This document shows, in pieces, positions 1 through 8,008 of a stretch of DNA of 34,377 nt. A program made the translations under genes and the position numbers. The stretch's first letter is position 1; the number at the start of each line of letters is the position of its first letter. The stretch covers positions 1-34,377 of the forward strand of contig JAHBWH010000080.1 of NCBI GenBank assembly GCA_019637115.1, written 5' to 3'. The notes beneath the pieces were generated by a model that was not told the DNA's origin, did no database searches, and saw nothing but the letters and a program-made list of their open reading frames with translations. The stretch is from Myxococcales bacterium. Its GTDB lineage: Bacteria > Myxococcota_A > Polyangia > Polyangiales > Houyiibacteriaceae.

Positions 1-82
1 CGCTGGCTACACTATTTTTGCCCAGGAGGCTGTCTCAGGTCACGTTGGCACGTAGGGCGGGCTACCGCCGGGGGGCTACCCC

Positions 83-637
83 ATGGAAGCCGCACAACCA
101 CGGCAAGGATGGGCGCTCACGATCCTTGCTGCGGGCAGCGGAACCGAACGATTCACAGATGATGTGCTGACGATTGGCGTCCCCATGGGGCGAGATGGGT
201 GGTCATTCGAGTGGCGTTATTTTGACCCGGGTGGAGAGTTTGGCGAGCTCGACGTTGTTTCTGTTCGCCTCCTTCGTCGCGGTGCGACCAGTTCGGTTCT
301 TCATACTTTTGTTCCGACAACGCCTCATATGAATGTCTACAACATGGTTGAGAATCTGGAGCAGTTGATCGATATCGAGATCGTTCCGGATAACCCAGCT
401 ACGGCTTCGGACGAAACGAGTATGTTTGTTCGAGAGCGGTCGTGTCCCGATGGAGTGCTTTGCAATTGGCGGTTCCGCTGTGGCGGCGACAGTGGAGTTC
501 CTTGCGGGCGTCGGGTGCGGCCGGGAGACCGATTCGAGATCGGGGTGATGAGCGCGTCGGGTGGCACTGGAGGAAGGAACCGCACGTCGAACAGTGTTGG
601 AGTGTTCAGCGTGCGTCGGGACAGGCATTGCCCCTAG
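83..637 (+). CDS. Hypothetical protein, low-GC orphan gene (184 aa)
   Basis: I do not recognise this protein. ATG at 83 is the only usable start, because an in-frame TAG lies at 53-55 with no start codon between. There is no clear signal peptide or membrane segment. The C-terminal half has a small Cys cluster (NWRFRCGG, GVPCGRR) and a Gly/Ser/Arg-rich stretch. Codon use differs from the neighbours: many codons end in A or T, and 301-360 counts to 24 G+C of 60, against roughly 70% in flanking genes. That is seen directly and suggests recent acquisition. No strong Shine-Dalgarno sequence precedes the ATG. It could be a fragment of a larger transferred gene. The minus-strand ORFs over it look like shadows. 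Confidence 0.55.
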   Translation: MEAAQPRQGWALTILAAGSGTERFTDDVLTIGVPMGRDGWSFEWRYFDPGGEFGELDVVSVRLLRRGATSSVLHTFVPTTPHMNVYNMVENLEQLIDIEIVPDNPATASDETSMFVRERSCPDGVLCNWRFRCGGDSGVPCGRRVRPGDRFEIGVMSASGGTGGRNRTSNSVGVFSVRRDRHCP

Positions 638-717
638 CTCGGCCAGCGCCGTGGCAAGGCCCGCGACGTAACTCTTAGATGCGTGACGGGCTGCCCGAGA
701 GATGCTATCAAGGTGTC

Positions 718-2868
718 ATGCGTGCGAGCCTCGGGGTGCTCGTCGTGTGGGCCTGCGTGTGGAGCGTGGGGTGCCCGGGCGACGACGGTGGAATCATCTT
801 CGACGGGAGCGTGCCGGATGGCTCGCGACCGCCTGACTATCGACCGCCTCGCTGCGGCCCCGACGGGGGAATCGCGGACGCGGATTGCGGGGAGGGCGGC
901 GTGCCGCCCATCGAGACGGACGCGGGGCCGCCGCCGCCTCCGCCGCCGCCGTGCAACGAGGTGACGTTCACGTACACGAACGCATCTGCGTCGAGCGTGT
1001 GGATCGCGGGGTCCTGGCTGCTGCGTCCCGACGGCCAGTGGGCGACGAACCCAGCGGAGGGTGTGCTCGTGCTGGAGCGGATGGGCGACGCTTGGTCGAT
1101 CACCACCCTCATCGAACCGATCCAGCGCCACGAGTACAAGGTCATCCTCAACGGTACGGAATGGATCACGGACCCCGGTAACCCGAACATGGTGCCCGAT
1201 GGGTTCGGCGGCAGCGGCATGAACTCGGTCATCGACGTCTGTGCTGCGACCTGCGGGGACCTCGACGAGTTCGACTGGCGGGACACCGTGATGTACTTCG
1301 CGATGGTCGACCGTTTCTACGACAGCGACGGCTCGGGGCCGCTGAACGATGGCTCGACGGGCGGGAACGCGGCGACTGGGCCGAGTGCACGGTTCGAGGG
1401 CGGGGACCTGCGCGGAATCACGGAGCGAATGGAGTACCTGGCCGAGCTCGGTGTGACTTCACTCTGGATCACCGCCCCATTCGCGAACCGCACTGACCGG
1501 GGCGCGGCGGTCGATCCGGGCCGTGATACGAACTGGTATTCAGCGTATCATGGCTACTGGCCTAGTCCGCAGAACATTGCTTATTCGTCGTCAGGCGAGC
1601 CTTCTATGAGGCCACGGGTAGACTCCCGAATTGGTTCGGAATCGGATTTGATAGCGATGATTGAGGCTGCGCATTCGGCTGAGAGTGCGAACCGTCATGG
1701 TATCAAGGTGCTCTTCGACTACGTGATGAACCACGTCGACGCGCAAAGCCCTTTGTTTATGAGCAATCCGGGCTGGTTTCACCGCGCTCCTGGCCGAGAT
1801 ACGGCGCGTTTGTGCGGTGAAACCGAGCGTGTCGGGGACCGTGATGTCCAACTTTGGGACATCCCCGAATGGACTACCCGCTGTGCGTTTACCGACTACC
1901 TGCCTCCGTTCGACTTTGGGAACGTCAATGCACGACACTGGTCGGTGAGCGACGCCGTGTGGTGGGCCAAGGAGTTTGGCATCGATGGCTATCGTCTGGA
2001 CGCTATCAAACACGTTGACACGCAGTGGCTTCGTGACTTGCGGTCGCGCTTGACCTCCGAGGTTCCAGATGCTCCTGGGGATCGGTTCTACCTCGTAGGG
2101 GAGACATTCGAGTACAACGACCAAGCTCTGCTCGCGAGCTTCGTCGACCCCGACACGATGCTCGATGGGCAGTTCGACTTCCCTCACAAGGCAAGGCTCT
2201 GCGAGGCGGTGTTCCGCCCCGAGGGGCGGATGGACAACCTCCGCACCTTCATGGACGGCAACGACACGTACTATGGCCCGAACGCGCTCATGACGACGTG
2301 GATCGGCAACCACGACGTGCCGCGCCCCATCCACTTCGCGAGCCGGCAGATCGGCGACTGCCGGCAAGGCTCCGATCCTCCCACGAATGGCTGGACCTCC
2401 AACTACCCGCAGCCCGCGGAGGCCGAGCCCTACGAGCGGCTCGGGGTCGCGTTCGCCGTGCTCTTCACGAACCCGGGCGTGCCGCTGCTCTACTACGGCG
2501 ACGAGATCGGGCTCGCGGGCGGCGGGGATCCCGACAACCGCCGCATGATGCCGTGGAACGACGCGAGCCTGAACCCGCACCAGCGCGCGCTGCGCGATCG
2601 GGTGCGGGCGCTCGGACGGATCCGCGGCGCGTACCCTGTGCTCGGTCGCGGGCGTCGCGTCACCATCTCGGCGGATCAGGACACGTGGGTGTATCGCATG
2701 ACCGGCTGCGGCGACGACGTGATCGTCGCCATCAACAAGGCGGACGCCGCGCGCTCGGTGAACATCCCGGCCGGTAGCTACACGGACTTGATGACCGAAG
2801 GCGCCGCCTCTGGCGGTAGCCGCGAGCTCCCCGCACGGAGCTTCGTCATCCTCTCGCCGGCTCCTTGA
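718..2868 (+). CDS. GH13 alpha-amylase family lipoprotein
   Basis: Predicted exported alpha-glucan hydrolase of glycoside hydrolase family 13 (716 aa). I chose ATG 718 over ATG 679 because it begins a lipoprotein signal peptide (MRASLGVLVVWACVWSVGC, Cys19) and has AAGGTG just upstream. A Pro/Asp-rich linker with eight prolines (71-78) follows, then a beta-sandwich glucan-binding-like domain (about 81-175, Trp-rich, CBM48-like) and the TIM barrel. All four GH13 regions are present: DYVMNH (334-339), GYRLDAIKH (424-432, nucleophile Asp428), GETFE (acid/base Glu462) and GNHD (530-533). A C-terminal beta domain ends near 716. It probably sits on the cell envelope and degrades starch-like polymers. 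The stretch from about 1520 to 2130 is visibly poorer in GC than the ends of the gene. Exact substrate is unknown. Confidence 0.93.
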   Translation: MRASLGVLVVWACVWSVGCPGDDGGIIFDGSVPDGSRPPDYRPPRCGPDGGIADADCGEGGVPPIETDAGPPPPPPPPCNEVTFTYTNASASSVWIAGSWLLRPDGQWATNPAEGVLVLERMGDAWSITTLIEPIQRHEYKVILNGTEWITDPGNPNMVPDGFGGSGMNSVIDVCAATCGDLDEFDWRDTVMYFAMVDRFYDSDGSGPLNDGSTGGNAATGPSARFEGGDLRGITERMEYLAELGVTSLWITAPFANRTDRGAAVDPGRDTNWYSAYHGYWPSPQNIAYSSSGEPSMRPRVDSRIGSESDLIAMIEAAHSAESANRHGIKVLFDYVMNHVDAQSPLFMSNPGWFHRAPGRDTARLCGETERVGDRDVQLWDIPEWTTRCAFTDYLPPFDFGNVNARHWSVSDAVWWAKEFGIDGYRLDAIKHVDTQWLRDLRSRLTSEVPDAPGDRFYLVGETFEYNDQALLASFVDPDTMLDGQFDFPHKARLCEAVFRPEGRMDNLRTFMDGNDTYYGPNALMTTWIGNHDVPRPIHFASRQIGDCRQGSDPPTNGWTSNYPQPAEAEPYERLGVAFAVLFTNPGVPLLYYGDEIGLAGGGDPDNRRMMPWNDASLNPHQRALRDRVRALGRIRGAYPVLGRGRRVTISADQDTWVYRMTGCGDDVIVAINKADAARSVNIPAGSYTDLMTEGAASGGSRELPARSFVILSPAP

Positions 2869-3038
2869 GCTGCTCCTCGGTGGGCGAGGCGTCGGACCCG
2901 TTGGGCCGGCGCCTCGCCCATCGCCGTCTCCATGTCACTTTGCGCGATGACCTTGGTCCTTCGCGGGGGAGGCGGCGGCACCCGAACCCCGAGGCGGGCG
3001 GCGGGCCGCTCTCTGGTCTCCGCCGGTTCGCCGAAACC

Positions 3039-3178
3039 GGTCTCCGAGCACCGGTCTCCGAGCACTGGTCTCCGAGCACCGGTCTCCGAGCACTGGTCTC
3101 CGAGCACCGGTCTCCGAGCACCGGTCTCCGAGCACTGGTCTCCGAGCACTGGTCTCCGAGCACTGGTCTCCGAGCACC
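3039..3178. repeat. 14-bp minisatellite, ten tandem units
   Basis: Ten back-to-back copies of GGTCTCCGAGCACY start every 14 bp from 3039 to 3165. They differ only by C or T at the last position. A GGTTCGCCGAAACC flank precedes the first copy. The array fills the middle of the 333-bp gap between the amylase stop and the small lipoprotein start at 3202. A 14-bp period cannot keep a reading frame, so although several frames are open across it I regard it as non-coding. Confidence 0.97.
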
Positions 3179-3201
3179 AGCTCGGATACCCTGTCGCCTT
3201 C

Positions 3202-3366
3202 ATGCGTGCCCTCCTGATCAGCTCCGCGCTCCTCGCCCCGCTCGTCGCTGCGTGTGGTGACGGCTCGCTCGGGATGCGCGACGCGAGCGTCGACGCCGCT
3301 CCGAGCCCGAGCGACGCGGGCGCGGCGGGTCCACGCCGCGTGTTCTCGGCGCCCATCGTGCGCTGA
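3202..3366 (+). CDS. Small lipoprotein (54 aa)
   Basis: ATG 3202 opens a short ORF with a textbook lipoprotein signal: MRALLISSALLAPLVAAC, lipobox VAAC with Cys18. A short Asp/Ala/Ser/Pro-rich tail follows (DASVDAAPSPSDAGAAG) and ends in RVFSAPIVR. The mature part would be only about 37 residues with no recognisable domain. The same frame is open upstream through the 14-bp array, but that part is repeat-derived and I exclude it. The Asp/Ala tail resembles the linkers of the larger lipoproteins in this window. It may therefore be a remnant of a longer lipoprotein gene or a genuine small surface protein. It could be cotranscribed with the downstream gene at 3412, 45 bp away. Confidence 0.6.
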   Translation: MRALLISSALLAPLVAACGDGSLGMRDASVDAAPSPSDAGAAGPRRVFSAPIVR

Positions 3367-3411
3367 GGCCGCACCGCTGTAAGCGTCTGCCTGCTGCGCC
3401 GTTCTCGGGTC

Positions 3412-4287
3412 ATGCAGCCCGCTTCGCCCCGCTTCGTGATGACCCTGGTCGTGGCCCTCGCCGTCGTGTCTGTCGCGCCCCGCGCCTTCGCGGATCCGCA
3501 GGGCCCGCAGGTCGAGCCCGTCTCCGATCCGCGGCGCTCGGAGGGCGCTCAGGTCGACCACTCGCACGTCGAGCACGTGTACGTCGAGCAGCTCGTCGCG
3601 CCGCCGATCCAAGACGATCCCCCCGCGCGCCTCGAGGAGCTCCCTGCGCGGCCGTCGTCGCGGGGACAGACGACCGTCATGATCGGCTTCTGGGGCGCTG
3701 GCCACGACGTCGGCGAGCTCGTGTGGCGCTATCGGGGTGCGGACGTGGCGGCGCTCGACGGGCACCGGGTCCCGCAGGGAGTCTTCCCTCGTCGCGCGCG
3801 GCAGGTCGGCTTCCTCTATGGCGCGGGGTACAAGCCGCTGCCGTGGCTCCGGCTCCCGGAGGTGCGGCTCGGGCTCGGCGGAGGTGGCTATTACACCGGC
3901 ACGACCCATGACGTCGGCGATCGCGGCCTCGAGGTGACGGCGGCGCGCACCTTCCTCTTTCGCCTCGAGGTGCTCGCGGGCGTCGAGATCGATCTCGGCG
4001 TCGTCACGCCCTTCGTGCGCGGCTACGTCGCGGGGAGCGTTCGGACCCTCCGTACGCGCGTGAGCCACGGGGACCTCGGCGCGCTGGGTACGGAGCGCAT
4101 CACGAAGCTCGACGGCGATCTCGGCGTCGAGGCGGGCTTCGCGATGCACTTCCGCCCGAACGCACAGAGCGCGGCCTCGGGCTCCCAGCAGAGCCCCCGC
4201 ATCGGCTTCACGCTCGCCTACCGCCGAGGCCTGCTCGGCTCGGACGCCCACGGCGCGATCCTCGCGCTCTCGCTGATCAACGGCTGA
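3412..4287 (+). CDS. Exported protein, probable outer-membrane beta-barrel (291 aa)
   Basis: The protein starts with a Sec-type signal peptide (MQPASPRFVMTLVVALAVVS, hydrophobic core, probable cleavage after AFA). ATG 3439 (residue 10) is an equally possible start. Residues about 28-80 are polar and Asp/Val-rich. From about 85 on, alternating hydrophobic residues with aromatic girdles and many Gly (LGLGGGGYYTGT, LEVLAGVEIDLG, VTPFVRGYVAGSV, IGFTLAYRRG) suggest amphipathic beta strands. The protein ends with a strand-like AILALSLING. I cannot assign it to a named family. Role in the outer membrane is inference. Confidence 0.7.
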   Translation: MQPASPRFVMTLVVALAVVSVAPRAFADPQGPQVEPVSDPRRSEGAQVDHSHVEHVYVEQLVAPPIQDDPPARLEELPARPSSRGQTTVMIGFWGAGHDVGELVWRYRGADVAALDGHRVPQGVFPRRARQVGFLYGAGYKPLPWLRLPEVRLGLGGGGYYTGTTHDVGDRGLEVTAARTFLFRLEVLAGVEIDLGVVTPFVRGYVAGSVRTLRTRVSHGDLGALGTERITKLDGDLGVEAGFAMHFRPNAQSAASGSQQSPRIGFTLAYRRGLLGSDAHGAILALSLING

Positions 4288-4288
4288 G

Positions 4289-4360
4289 TAACTCGGTCTC
4301 GGACTCGGACTCGGACGCGGACTCAAACGCGGACTCGGTCTCGGACTCGGTCCCGGTCGC
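4289..4360. repeat. Degenerate hexanucleotide repeat (TCGGAC/TCGGTC)
   Basis: Directly after the stop of the beta-barrel gene lies a run of imperfect 6-bp units (ctcggt, ctcgga, cgcgga) up to the stop of the convergent hydrolase at 4364. It fills the whole intergenic space. No T-run terminator is seen. Confidence 0.8.
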
Positions 4361-4363
4361 CGA

Positions 4364-5065
4364 TCAGGTGCCCGGCGCCCAACGGATGCCAGGCGGGCCG
4401 TCGATGCCGCGCTCGCGCCGCAGATAGGCGAGGAAGGGGTTCGTGCGCAGCTCTCTATCGAGCGTCGTCACGGGGCCGTGGCCGCTGTGGACGCGGAGGT
4501 GGCCGGGGAGGGCGAGGAGCCGGCGGAGGCTCTCGACCGCGAGCTTCGGATCGCTGAGCGGGAAGTCCGTGCGACCGATGCTGCCCTGAAAGAGGGTGTC
4601 TCCGACGAGGATGTCCTCGTCCGTGTAGTAGCAGCCCTGCCCGGGCGTGTGGCCGGGGGTCGAGAGGAAGCGGAGCGTGGTCTCGCCGAGCTGGATCTCG
4701 GCGCCGTCCTCGATCCAGTGATCGACGCGACCCTTCGGTCGATCGAGGTGTGGCATGCCGAACATCGTCCCCTGCATCGGCAGGGTCTCGTAGAGCGGGC
4801 GGTCGGCGGCGGGGCAATAGGTCGGCACGTCGAAGCGCTCCTGCAGGAGCGAGAGCGCGCCAGCGTGGTCGATGTGCGTGTGCGTGAGCAGGATCATCCG
4901 AACGTCGAGTGATCCTTCGCTCGCCTCGAAGCGCGCGAGCCGCTCGAGGAGCTCGTCGTCCTCACCCGTGTCGAGGATCGCCGACTGGCCGGTCGCCTCG
5001 TCCGTGAGCAGGTACGTGTTCACCTGGAACATGCCGACGGTGAACGTTCGAATCTTCATCGCCAT
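4364..5065 (-). CDS. MBL-fold metallo-hydrolase, glyoxalase II-like
   Basis: Predicted metallo-beta-lactamase-fold hydrolase of the glyoxalase II-like group (233 aa). It has the dinuclear metal motif THTHIDHAG (HxHxDH), a later GHTPGQGCYY His, the bridging Asp in ILVGDTLFQGSIGRTDFP, and a final metal His in VHSGHGPVT. I place the start at ATG 5065 because GGAAGG lies seven bases upstream. ATG 5059, ATG 5080 and the longer frame back to 5176 are alternatives. Family members hydrolyse thioesters such as S-lactoylglutathione or act on other small substrates; the real substrate cannot be told from sequence. The gene is divergent from the PilZ-Hsp70 gene across about 200 bp and convergent with the gene at 3412. 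Confidence 0.9.
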   Translation of the reverse strand: MAMKIRTFTVGMFQVNTYLLTDEATGQSAILDTGEDDELLERLARFEASEGSLDVRMILLTHTHIDHAGALSLLQERFDVPTYCPAADRPLYETLPMQGTMFGMPHLDRPKGRVDHWIEDGAEIQLGETTLRFLSTPGHTPGQGCYYTDEDILVGDTLFQGSIGRTDFPLSDPKLAVESLRRLLALPGHLRVHSGHGPVTTLDRELRTNPFLAYLRRERGIDGPPGIRWAPGT

Positions 5066-5263
5066 CGAGTCGCCTTCCATCACGGCGCGCGCCGCCGCCG
5101 CGGCCTGAGCCTGGCCTCGAATGCCTCGCGCGTCGACCGCGCGCTCGTCGGTGCTCGCTCGAGCGGCGCGTTCCAAGCCGACCTGTCCGGAGAATCCGGG
5201 AGTGACCCTCGTTCACGACGAACGCCGTCGACCCCGCGCGCGCGGGGCGTATCCTGTCGCCGA

Positions 5264-7255
5264 ATGAGCGAACGCCGACGTCACCCGCGACTCCCCACCA
5301 CCGCTCGCGTCTGGTGGGCCCCCATCGACGAAGACGCCGTCCAGCTCGACCGCATCCGAGACATCAGCGCGTCTGGCGCGTGGATCGAGACCGAGTCCCT
5401 CGCCCACCGAGGCTCGCTCCTCGACGTCACCCTCGTCACCGACGACGAGGTCGAGCTCGCGTCCGGCACCGCCCGTGTCATCTGGTCCGATCCCATCCGC
5501 GGCCTCGGCATCGAGTTCGTCGACCTCTCCATCTCGCCCGCGAAGGTCGCGAACGCCGCGCCCCCGCCCGTCCCAGGCGCCGCGCGGCAGGTGCCGCCGA
5601 TGCCAGTGCGACCGCGGTCCGAGGGGCCCGCGCCGCTCGTCGAGGTCCTGAGCGCGCCGACCAAGGGCGTCGTGATCGGCCTCGACCTCGGCACGACCAA
5701 CACGTGCGCGTCGGTCGTCCGCGACGGCCGCCCCGTCATCATCCCGGGCCGAAGCGGGACCACGACCATCCCGTCGATGGTCTATTTCGACGCCGAAGGT
5801 CAGGCCCACGTCGGGCAGCGCGCCGCCGCGCGGCACGTCCTCGAGCCGACCCGCACCGTCTACGGATCCAAGCGCCTCCTCGGCCGCACCTACCGCGAGC
5901 GGCTCGCGCGCGAGCTCCAGGCCCACTTCGCCTACCCGCTCGGCGAGGCCGAGGACCAGCACTTCGGCGTCCGGATCGACGACTTCGTCATCGGCATGGA
6001 CGTCATCGCGACCAAGGTCCTGCAAGAGGTCGTCGCGTCGGCCTCGGAGTTCCTCGGAGAGCCCGTCGAAGGCGCCGTCATCACCGTCCCCGCCTACTTC
6101 AACGAGGCGCAGCGCGAGGCCGTTCGACGGGCCGGCGCCGCGGCCGGCATCACCGTGCATCGCCTGGTGTCGGAGCCGACCGCCGCGGCCGTCGCCTACG
6201 GCCATCGCCGGGACACCAAGGCGCGCGTGGCGGTCTGGGACTTCGGCGGGGGCACCTTCGACATCTCGATCGTCGAGATCGACCGCGAGGAGTACACGGT
6301 CATCGCGACGGGCGGCGACAACTTCCTCGGCGGTAATGACCTCGACGACCAGCTCGCGTCGTACCTCTGGGAGACGTTCGTGCGCGACGCGCGCATGCCG
6401 AGCTTCGATCCCACCCCGCAGCAGGTCGCGCGCCTGCGCGAGGCGGCCGAGCACGCGAAGCGGACGCTCAGCGTCGAGCGCGAGCATTGGGTCCACCTGC
6501 GGGACATGACCGAGGAGCCTCGGCGCGACCTCCACGTGCTCGTCACGCGGCAGGAGCTCGAGCAGCTCATCCGGCCCTGGCTCGAGCGGAGCGTCGCGCT
6601 CGCTCGCGACGTGCTGCGCCTCGCGGGCCTGACGACGAGCGACGTCGACGACGTCTTGCTCGTCGGCGGCTCGACGCGGGTCCCCGCCGTCCACGCGGCC
6701 GTCGCCGAGCTCTTCGGGCGGCCGCCGAGCCGACGGATCAACCCGGACGAGGCCGTCGCGATCGGCGCGGCGCTGCTCGCGGGCGAGCTCGGCCACGCCG
6801 ACGGCCCCGCGCTCCGTGACGTGCTGCCGATGACGATCTTCCACGCGAGCGGTGCCGCGCGCTACGAGCCGCTCGTTCGGCGCAACACGCGGGTCCCGAT
6901 CGAGGTGCGGCGCGACCTGCGCTGCGACGACCTCGGGGTCGCGCAGCTCCCGCTCTTCCAGGGGGACTCGGGCGAGCCGGCGAGTGACGAGTACCTCGGC
7001 ACGGTCGTCGTGACGACGCCTACGCCGGACGAGCCGGTCGCGGTCACGCTCGCCTTCGACGGACACGGCGTGATGACGATCGAGGCGCGGTCGCGGGCCA
7101 GCGGGCGCGGGCTGAGCGTCGACCTCGACCGCGCGCGTCCCTGGGGACAGGTCCTCGCCGAGCTCGGCCTCGAGGACGTTGTGCCCTCCCCTGCGGCGCG
7201 CGCGCCGGCGTCCAAGGTCGGCGCGTTCTTCGGTCGGCTCTTTCGGCGACGCTGA
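5264..7255 (+). CDS. PilZ-Hsp70 (DnaK-like) fusion protein
   Basis: A 663-residue protein with an N-terminal PilZ domain (about 1-90) and an Hsp70 ATPase. The PilZ part keeps both c-di-GMP contact motifs: RxxxR (R5-R9 in RRRHPR) and DxSxxG (DISASG, 33-38). A Pro-rich linker (about 92-134) leads to an Hsp70 nucleotide-binding domain with phosphate 1 LDLGTTNT (140-147), KRLLGR (203-208), SEPTAAAVAYG (303-313), phosphate 2 WDFGGGTFDIS (325-335) and adenosine motif LLVGGSTRVP (465-474). After the linker-like DVLPMTI (519-525) comes a beta-type substrate-binding domain. The protein then ends with a short basic tail (FFGRLFRRR); the alpha-helical lid of DnaK is absent. No J-protein or GrpE gene is adjacent. 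The inferred role is a chaperone-like ATPase whose activity or location responds to c-di-GMP. Confidence 0.93.
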   Translation: MSERRRHPRLPTTARVWWAPIDEDAVQLDRIRDISASGAWIETESLAHRGSLLDVTLVTDDEVELASGTARVIWSDPIRGLGIEFVDLSISPAKVANAAPPPVPGAARQVPPMPVRPRSEGPAPLVEVLSAPTKGVVIGLDLGTTNTCASVVRDGRPVIIPGRSGTTTIPSMVYFDAEGQAHVGQRAAARHVLEPTRTVYGSKRLLGRTYRERLARELQAHFAYPLGEAEDQHFGVRIDDFVIGMDVIATKVLQEVVASASEFLGEPVEGAVITVPAYFNEAQREAVRRAGAAAGITVHRLVSEPTAAAVAYGHRRDTKARVAVWDFGGGTFDISIVEIDREEYTVIATGGDNFLGGNDLDDQLASYLWETFVRDARMPSFDPTPQQVARLREAAEHAKRTLSVEREHWVHLRDMTEEPRRDLHVLVTRQELEQLIRPWLERSVALARDVLRLAGLTTSDVDDVLLVGGSTRVPAVHAAVAELFGRPPSRRINPDEAVAIGAALLAGELGHADGPALRDVLPMTIFHASGAARYEPLVRRNTRVPIEVRRDLRCDDLGVAQLPLFQGDSGEPASDEYLGTVVVTTPTPDEPVAVTLAFDGHGVMTIEARSRASGRGLSVDLDRARPWGQVLAELGLEDVVPSPAARAPASKVGAFFGRLFRRR

Positions 7256-7384
7256 CCGCGGATCACTCGGGCACGACGTGAAGCTGCGTGGGGCCGAGTC
7301 GAGCGAGCACCCGCGCGTGAGGAGGCCGGCCCGTGGGGCCGAGCCCGGCTCGAACTTCTGGGCAGAGGGAGTACAAACCTCGGC

Positions 7385-8008
7385 GTGCTGGCGGTCCGAG
7401 AGCTCGACGTGCGGATGGGGGATAGGGCGCTCCTGCGCGGGGTCTCCTTCGAGCTCGCGCCCGGCGAGGCGCTGACCCTCCGCGGCAAGAGCGGTCTCGG
7501 AAAGAGCACGCTGCTGCGCACGATCGCGGGGCTGCACGCCGACCCCGGCGACGCCGTCACGCTCGACGGCCGCAGCGCGCGCGCCTTCGGCGTCCCCGCG
7601 TGGCGGCGGCGCGTGACCTACCTCGCGCAAGCGCCCGTCATGCTCGAGGGGTCGGTCCGCGAGAACCTCGCGCGGCCCTTCACGTACCGGAGCGCGACCG
7701 GCGCGGCCTTCGACTCGGCGCGCGCCGAGCAGTGGCTGGCGGAGCTCGACCTCCCCGGCGTGCTCGATCGCGAGGCGGCGACCCTCTCGGGGGGCGAGAA
7801 GCAGCGCGTCCACCTCGTGCGCGCGTTGCTCGGCGGGCCCGCCGTGCTGCTGGCCGACGAGCCGACCGCGAGCCTCGATCCGGAGGGCCGCGCGCGCCTG
7901 CTCGACTGGCTCGACACCCGGCGCGGCGAAGGGCTCGCCGTGCTCTTCATCCGTCACGACCCCCGGCAAGGCGAGCGCGCGCTCGACCTCGAGGCGCTCC
8001 GTGGCTGA
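7385..8008 (+). CDS. fetA: ABC transporter ATP-binding protein, FetA-type
   Basis: ATPase subunit (207 aa) with Walker A GKSGLGKST, Q-loop region TYLAQAPVM, signature LSGGEKQRV, Walker B VLLADEP with TASLDP, and an H-loop His in LFIRHD. It is short like the FetA/YbbL family, and its stop overlaps the start of a FetB-type permease by eight bases, which fixes the assignment. Start is GTG 7385, because the strand preceding the Walker A begins there; a purine-rich AGAGGGAG lies rather far upstream. FetAB of E. coli is described as an iron exporter linked to peroxide resistance. Whether this pair moves iron is inferred from the family only. Confidence 0.88.
   Translation: MLAVRELDVRMGDRALLRGVSFELAPGEALTLRGKSGLGKSTLLRTIAGLHADPGDAVTLDGRSARAFGVPAWRRRVTYLAQAPVMLEGSVRENLARPFTYRSATGAAFDSARAEQWLAELDLPGVLDREAATLSGGEKQRVHLVRALLGGPAVLLADEPTASLDPEGRARLLDWLDTRRGEGLAVLFIRHDPRQGERALDLEALRG

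Noticed and set aside
3039-3178. Possible CRISPR or iteron origin
   Set aside because: 14-bp units abut without spacers; no replication-initiator gene, DnaA boxes or A/T-rich unwinding region nearby.
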